Shown piece after piece: positions 44,405 through 52,554 of a stretch of DNA of 64,000 nucleotides. The position numbers were made by a program, and so were the translations under genes. The DNA is taken from the NCBI GenBank assembly GCA_002448235.1, contig DIXF01000007.1:96284-160283 (forward strand). The letters are read 5' to 3'. Every line of letters starts with the position of its first letter. Positions within the stretch are counted from its first letter, which is position 1. The notes under the pieces were generated by a model that was not told the origin of the DNA, searched no databases, and worked only from the letters and a program-made list of their open reading frames with translations. This DNA comes from Syntrophaceae bacterium UBA6087. GTDB lineage: Bacteria > Desulfobacterota > Desulfomonilia > UBA1062.

Positions 44405-46888
44405 ATGAAACGTTATAGGATAGCGATTCGCCTGATACTTGCCTTCAGCTTTATCGTCGCCCTGATGATCCTGGGAGCTGTCGTAAGCATCCGGCAGATA
44501 GACGAGGTACGCGTCCATAATCAACGGATGCACCAGGCAAATATGCAGGTATTGTCTCTGATGCGCATATACAGCAAAGTCCTGCTCGATGACGGAGCCG
44601 AGACCTTAAGCATTTACCAGCAGAGCCTGCTTCAACAGGCGGAAAAAGATGTCATGGCCAAACAGGAGCAGGCCCTCCAGAACATGGAACACGCCGAAGA
44701 GCAGGCGGTGTGGGTGCTTGCGGCTACAGGCCTGGCGGTGTTGCTGAGTGCGGTCTTCCTCGTTTGCATGGTCATCCGCAGCATCACTGCGCCATTGAAG
44801 GCCTTGAACGATGGAGCCCAGGCCCTCGGACGAGGAGAGTTCAAACCTATCGCAGTTACGGGCAACGACGAACTGGCCACCCTCGGGAAGGCGTTTAACT
44901 TCGCAGCTTCAGAGCTGCGCAAGCTCTATGATGAACTGCAGCAGAGCGAAACTTACTTCCGATCGCTCATCGAGAACGCGTCCGATATCATCATGGTTCA
45001 CCGCCCGGACGGCACGATAGTGTATGGGAGCCCCTCCATAAAACGCATACTCGGATACGACCAACAGGACATGATCGGGAGGAACTCCCTGGAATTCATT
45101 CATCCGGACGATGCGCAAAAGGCAATGGACTTATTCAAAGGTGCGGCAGAGGAGTCAGCGGTCTTGTCTGCAGAGCTTCGCTTCCTCCACAAAAACGGAG
45201 AGTGGCGTTTCATCGAATCGGTTTCCCACGGTCTCAAAGGCAGAAAAGCAGCTCCGGGCATAGTGGTAAACTCCAGGGACATCACCTATCGCAAAGAGGC
45301 CGAGGATGCCTTGCGCCAGAATGAATGGTTTCTCGAGAAGGCTCAGGAGGTTGCTCATGCAGGCAGCTGGATATCCGACCCTGAGGCCAGCGGCGAGCTG
45401 CACTGGTCAAAAGAGGTGTACCGGATATTCGGATTGAGCAAAAACGATTTTGACGGCAGGGTCGAGACTTTCTACGGCCACATTCACCCTGACGACAGGC
45501 ATGAGGTCAGACAGGCGATCATGAACGCCCTGGCCGGTGTCCGGAAGTATGACATCGAGCACCGCATTATCCTTCCTGACGGTACTATTCGCTGGGTTCG
45601 AGAAACAGCGGACGTCATCAGGGATGAAAAGGGAACTCCCCGGCAGATGGTGGGGGTAGTGCTGGATATTACCGAGCTGAAAGATGCCCGGGAAGCACTT
45701 GAAAGGGCAAACGAAGACCTTGAGAATAACGTTCGGGAACGTACAAAGGATACAAAACGCCTGGCGGCAGCCGTCGAGCAGACAGGGGACGGGATCATGC
45801 TGATCAGCCCTGAGTTGAACATCGTATATGTGAACCCCTCGTATGAGAAATTGACCGGATACCGGCGGCATGAGCTTATCGGGAAGAAGATCGATGTCCT
45901 TCATGATTATTTCTTTCATCCTGACTTTGGCAGCAAGATAGTTCAGATGCAGGAGATGGTGGCGTCGGGCGTGAACGTGTACTCCGGGATCTTCAAGAGA
46001 AAACGCAAAAACGGGGAAATCATCGATGTGAACTTAAGCGTATCGGCTGTATATGATGAAGCCGGCGACATCATGAATTATGTAGCCGTAGTGAAGGAGA
46101 TCACCGAAGAGGTCAAACTCCAGCAGCAGCTTCTCCAGTCTCAGAAACAGGAATCCATCGGCACCCTTGCCGGGGGCATCGCCCACGACCTGAAAAATAC
46201 GTTCACCCCGATACTGCTCAACACGGAAATGCTCATGGAGGACATGAAAACCGAAGACCCCGAATATCCTCTTCTCGACGAGATATCCAGGGCGACCAGG
46301 CATGGGGTCGATCTGGTCAACCAGATCCTCACTTTCAGCCGCAGGGCGCCCCAGAAGAAAAGCGCCGTTGCCATTTCCTCCATCATTCGGGAGACCTTGA
46401 GCTTTCTCAGGGCGACGCTTCCCACGACCATAGAGATCCGCAGCCGTCTCGACGACGAGAATGCTGTTGTATATGCAGAACCCGTTCAGATCAGGCAGTT
46501 ACTGATCAATCTGGGCAGCAATGCCGGGTATGCGATGCGGGATCGGGGTGGATTTCTGGATATCGATCTCTCTCGTGTGACCCTTGACGGGCAAACGGCT
46601 GCAGAACTCTCCCCGAACCTCTCGGCCGGTCCGTATGTACGGATCACGGTCAGCGATACCGGGAAAGGGATGGATGAAGAAACTATGAAGCGGATTTTCG
46701 ACCCGTTCTTTACCACGAAGAAGCCCGGTGAGGGCACGGGCATGGGTTTGTCCGTCGTACAGGGGATCGTTAAGAATCATCAGGGCGCCATCACGGTTCA
46801 GAGCGAGCCCGGCAAAGGGTCTGTCTTTACGGTTCTGCTCCCCACGCTTACAGATAAGGACAACGGAGGAAGACATGCCGGCCCTTGA
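44405..46888 (+). CDS. Membrane sensor histidine kinase with HAMP and three PAS domains
   Basis: 827 residues. Two transmembrane helices (residues ~8-28 and ~100-122) enclose a ~70-residue periplasmic helix region. A HAMP domain follows (RSITAPLKALNDGAQALGRG), then PAS domains at about 180-300, 305-425 and 450-570. HisKA has the phospho-acceptor GGIAHDLKN near residue 597 and the HATPase_c has NLGSNAGYAM, DTGKGMD and GTGMGLSVV. No response regulator gene is adjacent. Because it follows an orphan betaine-binding protein, that protein may be its ligand sensor. Confidence 0.95.
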   Translation: MKRYRIAIRLILAFSFIVALMILGAVVSIRQIDEVRVHNQRMHQANMQVLSLMRIYSKVLLDDGAETLSIYQQSLLQQAEKDVMAKQEQALQNMEHAEEQAVWVLAATGLAVLLSAVFLVCMVIRSITAPLKALNDGAQALGRGEFKPIAVTGNDELATLGKAFNFAASELRKLYDELQQSETYFRSLIENASDIIMVHRPDGTIVYGSPSIKRILGYDQQDMIGRNSLEFIHPDDAQKAMDLFKGAAEESAVLSAELRFLHKNGEWRFIESVSHGLKGRKAAPGIVVNSRDITYRKEAEDALRQNEWFLEKAQEVAHAGSWISDPEASGELHWSKEVYRIFGLSKNDFDGRVETFYGHIHPDDRHEVRQAIMNALAGVRKYDIEHRIILPDGTIRWVRETADVIRDEKGTPRQMVGVVLDITELKDAREALERANEDLENNVRERTKDTKRLAAAVEQTGDGIMLISPELNIVYVNPSYEKLTGYRRHELIGKKIDVLHDYFFHPDFGSKIVQMQEMVASGVNVYSGIFKRKRKNGEIIDVNLSVSAVYDEAGDIMNYVAVVKEITEEVKLQQQLLQSQKQESIGTLAGGIAHDLKNTFTPILLNTEMLMEDMKTEDPEYPLLDEISRATRHGVDLVNQILTFSRRAPQKKSAVAISSIIRETLSFLRATLPTTIEIRSRLDDENAVVYAEPVQIRQLLINLGSNAGYAMRDRGGFLDIDLSRVTLDGQTAAELSPNLSAGPYVRITVSDTGKGMDEETMKRIFDPFFTTKKPGEGTGMGLSVVQGIVKNHQGAITVQSEPGKGSVFTVLLPTLTDKDNGGRHAGP

Positions 46889-46916
46889 CGACGGGTCCCT
46901 TTGAAACAGGGTCTCC

Positions 46917-47495
46917 TCAGAAAAGCTCTCCGGCAGCAAGTGCCGCCGCGTCCATCCAGCCGGCCAGGTCTCCGGCTGCAGCGGTCTTTTCCGCCGTCTT
47001 GAGAATCTTGCCGGTTTCCACCTCCACCAGCCTCAGGTCGATCCGCATGGTATCTCCTGCGGTCTGATACCCCCCGAAGATCATCTGACGGGCGCCCGAC
47101 AGCTTTCCTATGCGGAGCCTGGTCTCTTCGTTTGCCAGAGCGGAAGATCCGAGATGGAGCTCCTCGAGTATGGCAACGAGGCGCTGGCGCTCCACCACCT
47201 GATACTCGCCGTTGCTCCCCACCGTTTCAATGATCCGATCTGCGAGCATCCGGCCCATGTCAGGGTGTGCGCCCGGTTCGTAGCTCAGGTTCTCCAGGTC
47301 CCAGACAGCCACAGGGATAGGGCCTGTCGGAGCTTTCTGCACTGTTGCGCATCCCCCTGATACCGCAAGAGAGAAAGCGACCAGGAAGAGCATGCCCCTG
47401 GCTGCCCAGGGGCTTCTTTTCACGGTATCGCCTTTGGGAAAAGGAGTGGCCGGCCGTGCTTCACCTGTCTTTTTCCTGCTTTCCAAGAGGCTCAT
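46917..47495 (-). CDS. CsgG-like lipoprotein
   Basis: 192 residues. A lipobox lies at VSGGC (Cys49); the N-terminal 30 residues before the hydrophobic stretch are unusually long, so Met35 is an alternative start. The domain reads VAVWDLENLSYEPG, LADRIIETV, YQVVERQRLVAILEELHLGSS, KLSGARQMIFGGYQ and IDLRLVEVETGKILKTAE, the CsgG/FlgO-like core without the channel region. The start is 4 bp after the stop of the redoxin-TPR-CsgG gene. It is the last gene of the Ser/Thr kinase cluster. Confidence 0.8.
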   Translation of the reverse strand: MSLLESRKKTGEARPATPFPKGDTVKRSPWAARGMLFLVAFSLAVSGGCATVQKAPTGPIPVAVWDLENLSYEPGAHPDMGRMLADRIIETVGSNGEYQVVERQRLVAILEELHLGSSALANEETRLRIGKLSGARQMIFGGYQTAGDTMRIDLRLVEVETGKILKTAEKTAAAGDLAGWMDAAALAAGELF

Positions 47496-47499
47496 CGGT

Positions 47500-49452
47500 T
47501 CAGCCTTTCAGGGCTGCCTCGTCGATCTTTTCTACGGCCTTGTCGTCGCGCTTGAGCGCCCTCTTCTGCTCGACGATGCGGCAGTAGGAGAGGTCGGGCT
47601 CCACTTTTACCACTTCGACCTTTGCAATGACCTCGGGTGCTGATTTGAGAAGCTTGCCCTTGTACTCCACCGGCGCTTTTTCTTCGACGATCTCAAAGGT
47701 GGTTCCTGACACTACGCCCTGGTTGGAGCCCAGGTTGATCATGACCTGCTTGTCGTCCGCATTGACCACATATGCTTTCAGCGGGTAGCTCTGCATGATG
47801 GAGGCGAGTATCTCCCGGTTGAGGCTGCCGAGCTCTTTTTTGAGCGATGCCCCTTCAGGGAACTGGAGATTGATCACCTTGGGAATCTGGCTCGTCTCGG
47901 TGTCGATGAGCCGCATGCTCATCATGGTGCCGTTGGGCATGTGAATAAGGGTGCCGGTGCCCATGATCTTGGCTGCCAGCACCTTGCCCAGTTTGAGCGC
48001 GGTCTCGGGGTCTGCCAGCTCGGAGGTGCCCAGGTTCAACTCCTGGAGCAGCTGGTCGATCAGGACACGGTCCACCACCTTAACCCTTCCCGAAGCGCCC
48101 AACTGGTCGGCAAGCTGGGTCGTGACCACGGTGGAGAATCCGTCACGGTCGCTTAACGCACCGGTTTCCTGAAAGTCGATGAAGGTCATCACCATGGGCC
48201 GTGAAGTCCAGGTGTCTTCATCTGCCTTGGCAAAGAGCTTTTTCTGCGAACGGAAACGCTCGGAGAGCTCCTTGACCAGCTTATCGATGCGCTCCTTCTG
48301 CTTCGCGTCATCCCGGTAGGCGAGCATGCCTTCCGCCCTCCTGGCAAGCGAGGATGCGAACACATCGTCCCTGCTCACGGACTGTCCCTGGCGGTAGGTA
48401 TCGAGCGCCTTGTCCCAGCTTCCTTCCTTTTCGTACGTCAGTCCTTTGTTCGTCATGGCCTCCACATAATACGGATCTATTTCGGTTGCCTGGTCATAGA
48501 GCCGGCGCGATTTATCGTACTTGCCCGCACTGGCGTAGAGGCGTCCGAGCTTGTTGTATGCGCCTGCCGCCTGGAAGGTTTCGGACTCTTTCTTCAGGAC
48601 CGCTTTCTGATATTCCGCCTCGGCTAAGGCCTTGTTGTTCTTGCTGTAGAGGATGTCTCCCTTTATCACGTGGACATAGGACCTGGCCGGGGCTTTTTTC
48701 TCTACCTCCTCGGCTGTCTTCAGCGCCTTGTCCGTCTGGCCTTTCCGGGCATACACGCCCGCGAGTCCCTCTTTGCCAAGTATCTCGCCCCGCCCGCCCT
48801 CTTTTGCCAGGGATGTAAAGGCTTTTTCAGCCTCTGCCACCCGGCCGGATTTCAGGGAGGCATACCCCTTCACGAGCCGAGCCGAGCTGTCCTTGGGGTT
48901 GTTCTTTATGACGTGATCGCTGATCGCGTCGGCCAGGGCAGGCTGGTTCTGCTGAAGCGTACGCTCTGCAAGCCGGACGAGCAGGGTGTTCGTGGTTTTG
49001 CCCCCGCCCTGAAAATAATCGAGCAGCTTCGCTTTGGGCCCTACGATGCAGGTAGTGGGCAGGATAAGCTTCGCCCCATAGGAATTCGAAACACCTGCGG
49101 TATCCAGGAGGATGGGAAACCCGGGGTTCGCCTTTTGCGTGAATGCGTTTACTGCGCCTTTCGGTGACGCCGTGACGCCCCATACGGTCAAGCCCGCCTC
49201 CCGGTACTTGCGCGCAAGGCTGTCGACGGTGAGCAGGAACTCCTGGCTCGGCCGGGAGGCGGCATCGAAGAAATAGAGGACTACCATGGACCTGTCCTTC
49301 ACGGACGACAGGTTGTACACCTTTCCCTTCGTGTCCTTCAGGGAAAAATCGGGTACTGTTTTGCCTGTCTGTACCCCGGCCATGCAGATCGCAGCCGGGA
49401 TTATCCAGTAGGCCAGGAAGGCCGGGATCAGATAACGTTTCCAGAGACTCAT
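47500..49452 (-). CDS. Redoxin-fold/TPR/CsgG-like fusion protein with cysteine-less active site
   Basis: 650 residues with a signal peptide. Residues ~28-150 form an AhpC/TSA-ResA-like thioredoxin fold (VPDFSLKDTKGKVYNLSSVK, VLYFFDAASRPSQEF, GFPILLDTAGVSNSYG, LPTTCIVGP). The CxxC position reads S66-R-P-S69, so it cannot do thiol redox chemistry. TPR repeats cover ~185-385, a CsgG-like domain ~410-540 (VKVVDRVLIDQLLQELNLG) and a FlgT-like C-terminal tail ~570-640. It is probably a periplasmic scaffold. It lies between the kinase gene and the CsgG-like lipoprotein gene. Confidence 0.8.
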   Translation of the reverse strand: MSLWKRYLIPAFLAYWIIPAAICMAGVQTGKTVPDFSLKDTKGKVYNLSSVKDRSMVVLYFFDAASRPSQEFLLTVDSLARKYREAGLTVWGVTASPKGAVNAFTQKANPGFPILLDTAGVSNSYGAKLILPTTCIVGPKAKLLDYFQGGGKTTNTLLVRLAERTLQQNQPALADAISDHVIKNNPKDSSARLVKGYASLKSGRVAEAEKAFTSLAKEGGRGEILGKEGLAGVYARKGQTDKALKTAEEVEKKAPARSYVHVIKGDILYSKNNKALAEAEYQKAVLKKESETFQAAGAYNKLGRLYASAGKYDKSRRLYDQATEIDPYYVEAMTNKGLTYEKEGSWDKALDTYRQGQSVSRDDVFASSLARRAEGMLAYRDDAKQKERIDKLVKELSERFRSQKKLFAKADEDTWTSRPMVMTFIDFQETGALSDRDGFSTVVTTQLADQLGASGRVKVVDRVLIDQLLQELNLGTSELADPETALKLGKVLAAKIMGTGTLIHMPNGTMMSMRLIDTETSQIPKVINLQFPEGASLKKELGSLNREILASIMQSYPLKAYVVNADDKQVMINLGSNQGVVSGTTFEIVEEKAPVEYKGKLLKSAPEVIAKVEVVKVEPDLSYCRIVEQKRALKRDDKAVEKIDEAALKG

Positions 49453-49590
49453 CTTTATCCTCCTAACGGTTTATTCAAAAAAAGGGGTGCATCATGCTGC
49501 CCCTGTGCATATTGTGCTGCCGAACATATCCGGACGGCTGCATCCTTTTTCGTAAGTACCGATGTAAAACAGCTCCTTGCCTGCCCTGCT

Positions 49591-50817
49591 CTATTCTCCG
49601 TTCACAGGCTCGAGGTGTACCGACAAGGGGACCTCGCCCGTTTCGTCCAGCTCGATCTGCGCCTCCCATTCGTTATAGTCGGGCAGGCTCATGCGGACCT
49701 CGTGCTTGCCCAGAGCTACCTCCAGGCTCAACGGGGTCGTGCCCGCGAGTGTGTTGTCGATGAAAACCTGCGCACCTTCAGGGTCGCTCTCGACCTTGAG
49801 CGATGCCTTCTCCACCGGTGCCTGCACCGATGTTCCGGCGTCATCCGGGGAGGCGGGGGTTTCCTTTTGGGAGAAAATCAGATAGCTCCCCACCCCTATC
49901 CCAAGCACCACGAGGATCAGGGCTGCAGCCAGCCACGGGCTCGATCTCTTTTTTTCAGGGGGTGCCGGCACGGAGTCACTTTGCTCGCCCTGCCTGATGA
50001 AATCCTTAAACGCGGCCGCCATGTCGGTTCCGGTCTGGAACCTTGCTCCGATATCCTTGTGCATACCCTTCATGATGAGAGCGGAGAGGGTCTTCGGCAC
50101 ACCGGGATCCGCCTCGGAGGGTGATGCCGGGTTGTCCTGTGTGATGGCGCGGAAGATGGCTGTGATGTTTTCGCCCGAGTACGGCCTCCTGCCCACGGTG
50201 ATCTCGTAGAGGATGACGCTCAGGGAATAGAGGTCGGAGCGGCCGTCGAGCTTACTCCCGGCCACCTGCTCCGGAGACATGTAGACCGGGGTCCCGAGTA
50301 TCTGTCCCGCATGGGTCTGCTGGGTCATGTCCGGATCTTCGATGTGCGCGATGCCGAAATCCGTTATCTTGACCTGATCGCTCGGGGTGAGGATAATGTT
50401 CGACGGCTTGATGTCCCGGTGCACGATCCCCTTGGAATGTGCATAGGCAAGGCTCTCGGCTAGCTGGACCGCAATGCCCGCGATCCACTGCGCATCGGGC
50501 TTCCTTTCACGTATGGCCTCGTTCAAGGGGCTTCCTTCCAGGAACTCCATGGCGATATAAACGGTCCCGTTGTCCGATCCGATGTCATAGACCGTGACGA
50601 TATTCGGATGCGAGAGCCTCCCGATGGCCATGGCCTCACGCAGGAAGCGCTGGACGAAATCTTCGCTCGTCACCCGGTCTTCCCTGAGGACCTTCAGGGC
50701 CACCATCCGGTTGATCTGGGGATCGTGCGCCTTGTACACCACGCCCATGGCGCCTTTTCCGATCTGCTCGATGATCTCGTACCTGCCGTACCGGTGCGTG
50801 CTCTTCTCAGTTTCCAT
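49591..50817 (-). CDS. Membrane Ser/Thr protein kinase with extracytoplasmic PEGA domain
   Basis: 408 residues. The Hanks-type kinase domain (residues ~10-270) is complete: GKGAMGVVYKAHDP, VALKVL, HRDIKPSN, DFG and GTPVYMSPEQ. A juxtamembrane acidic stretch precedes one transmembrane helix (WLAAALILVVLGIGVGSYLIF), then a C-terminal PEGA domain (LKVESDPEGAQVFIDNTLAG) outside the membrane. It would sense envelope state and phosphorylate cytoplasmic targets. The PP2C gene 1 kb upstream in the same direction is the natural counter-enzyme. Confidence 0.95.
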   Translation of the reverse strand: METEKSTHRYGRYEIIEQIGKGAMGVVYKAHDPQINRMVALKVLREDRVTSEDFVQRFLREAMAIGRLSHPNIVTVYDIGSDNGTVYIAMEFLEGSPLNEAIRERKPDAQWIAGIAVQLAESLAYAHSKGIVHRDIKPSNIILTPSDQVKITDFGIAHIEDPDMTQQTHAGQILGTPVYMSPEQVAGSKLDGRSDLYSLSVILYEITVGRRPYSGENITAIFRAITQDNPASPSEADPGVPKTLSALIMKGMHKDIGARFQTGTDMAAAFKDFIRQGEQSDSVPAPPEKKRSSPWLAAALILVVLGIGVGSYLIFSQKETPASPDDAGTSVQAPVEKASLKVESDPEGAQVFIDNTLAGTTPLSLEVALGKHEVRMSLPDYNEWEAQIELDETGEVPLSVHLEPVNGE

Positions 50818-50875
50818 TATTCTTCCCTATCGTATGCAGCTTAAAAATTGCATAATAATCCTCTTAGACCGCATT

Positions 50876-51823
50876 CTATTTCCTTTCACCCTTTCTGTCA
50901 CGAATAAAGGCCAGGATGGTTCCGTGCGGGATGAGGAAGCCCATGGAATCCGTACCCCGGTACCTCCCCTTGACCATGGCGATGAGGTTTCCCTGGGAAT
51001 CGAAGACCGGGCTTCCGCTGCTCCCGGGATAGACCTTCATGCTCACCTGCAGCAGATGCTGGTTGCCCGCCAGACGCGGGGCGCCGTTTACGAAGCCTGA
51101 ATACACGGTACCTCCCAGGCTTTCCGGGCACCCTACGGAAAAGATCCGTTCCCCCATTCCGACTTTCTCTTTGCTCCCGACAAGGGGGACCGCCGTCCTG
51201 AACGAAGCCATTACATCGATCAGTGCAATATCCCGCTCATGGTCGATCTTGATAATCTTTCCCTGCAGGCTCCTTCCGTCAAAAAGCGTGATCCTGACCT
51301 CTTTGATGCCCTCGAGGTTATGGGCGGTACAGAGGATGAGCCCTGTGGCATCGACGATAAACCCGGAGAACTGCAGCATCTCGGTAGCCTTCTTCGCACT
51401 GATGCACACGATGGATTCGATCCTGGCCAGGACAGCCCCCGGCACACCGGTATTCGATGCTTCCACTTCGGCGGACGATCCCTTTGCATAGCCGGAAAGG
51501 AAGTTCCACAGGTTTCTCGCCTGCATGTTCTTTTCCGCTCCGTTTACGGTAAAGGATGCCTTCACGTCGCTCGCAAGAGGAGAATGCGGCTTGATCCTCA
51601 CTATCCATTCCTCGGCTCCCTTGAGCGCGTGGATCTCAAGTATGCCTCCATCGCGGTGTATCCTCGACACACCGAAGCCGGACCTCTGAAGCCACTCGTG
51701 GACGACATCCGTCGTCTCCGCTTTGGGCATGGGGATTATCCTGGCCGTCTCCTGTCCGGCAGCCCGGAGGAGCGGCTGCAGGAACAGCAGGAACAGCAGG
51801 ATGAAAATAGCCTTTGTTTTCAT
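50876..51823 (-). CDS. Exported trypsin-like (S1C) serine protease without PDZ domain
   Basis: 315 residues with a signal peptide. The C-terminal protease domain has the catalytic triad: LCTAHNLEG (His), ERDIALIDV (Asp) and YPGSSGSPVFDS (Ser). The N-terminal ~110 residues contain a separate small domain (VVHEWLQRSGFGVSRI). There is no PDZ domain, unlike DegP/DegS. It may process or degrade envelope proteins of the same operon. It starts 3 bp after the PP2C stop and ends ~60 bp before the kinase. Confidence 0.9.
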   Translation of the reverse strand: MKTKAIFILLFLLFLQPLLRAAGQETARIIPMPKAETTDVVHEWLQRSGFGVSRIHRDGGILEIHALKGAEEWIVRIKPHSPLASDVKASFTVNGAEKNMQARNLWNFLSGYAKGSSAEVEASNTGVPGAVLARIESIVCISAKKATEMLQFSGFIVDATGLILCTAHNLEGIKEVRITLFDGRSLQGKIIKIDHERDIALIDVMASFRTAVPLVGSKEKVGMGERIFSVGCPESLGGTVYSGFVNGAPRLAGNQHLLQVSMKVYPGSSGSPVFDSQGNLIAMVKGRYRGTDSMGFLIPHGTILAFIRDRKGERK

Positions 51824-51825
51824 GA

Positions 51826-52554
51826 TCAGCCGACCCTCGATAGTACGACGGTTACGTTGTCCTTTCCCCCCGCCCCTTTTGCCCGGGCAATAAGCTCATC
51901 CGAGACTTCCTCCAGGTTGTCCGACGAGATGAGAATGATGCGGATCTCTTCGTCTTCGATCATGTCGGTGAGCCCGTCTGAACACAGGAGAAAAAGGTCG
52001 TCCGGCAACGTCCTGCCGCGGATAATGTCCAGCGAAGGGCTCTCGCCCGTACCTACGGCGCGCAGGATGACATTCCGGTATGGATGGGTCCGGGCCTCCT
52101 GCTCGGTGATGATGCCCTGATCGATCTGGTCCTGGACGAGGGAATGGTCCTTGCTGAGCTGTTTAAGCACGCTGCCACGCAGGCGGTAGGTCCTGCTGTC
52201 CCCCATATGGCCGAGCACGAAACCTTCACCGGTAAACGCGAGAAGCTCAGCCGTGCAGCCCATTCCGGCATGCAAAGGATTCTCCCGCACATGGTCCAGA
52301 ATCCGCTGATTGGCCTGGATAAAGGTCTTCTGGATCAGCTCGGAGCAGAGATCGGCCGAAGCGTCACGACAGCCTGCGAAAGAATCCCGGGCCGTGTCCA
52401 CAAAGATCCTGCTCGCGACCTCCCCTGCTGCCGCCCCTCCCATTCCGTCCGCCAGAGCGCAATACCCGGCCTTATCGTCCAGAGAAAAGGCGTCTTCATT
52501 ATTCTTTCTCACCAGCCCCACATCCGTTTTTCCGACCGATATGCTCATATTCAC
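51826..52554 (-). CDS. PP2C-family Ser/Thr phosphatase
   Basis: 242 residues, the usual length of Stp/PrpC. Motifs are in order: GLVRKNNEDAFSL, ALADGMGGAAAGEVAS, GHMGDSRTYRLR, LLCSDGLTDMI and GGKDNVTVVLSR. It is metal-dependent and dephosphorylates Ser/Thr residues, pairing with the kinase at 49591. The start overlaps the upstream gene by 4 bp (ATGA) and the protease gene follows with a 3-bp gap, indicating a tight operon. Confidence 0.96.
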   Translation of the reverse strand: MNMSISVGKTDVGLVRKNNEDAFSLDDKAGYCALADGMGGAAAGEVASRIFVDTARDSFAGCRDASADLCSELIQKTFIQANQRILDHVRENPLHAGMGCTAELLAFTGEGFVLGHMGDSRTYRLRGSVLKQLSKDHSLVQDQIDQGIITEQEARTHPYRNVILRAVGTGESPSLDIIRGRTLPDDLFLLCSDGLTDMIEDEEIRIILISSDNLEEVSDELIARAKGAGGKDNVTVVLSRVG

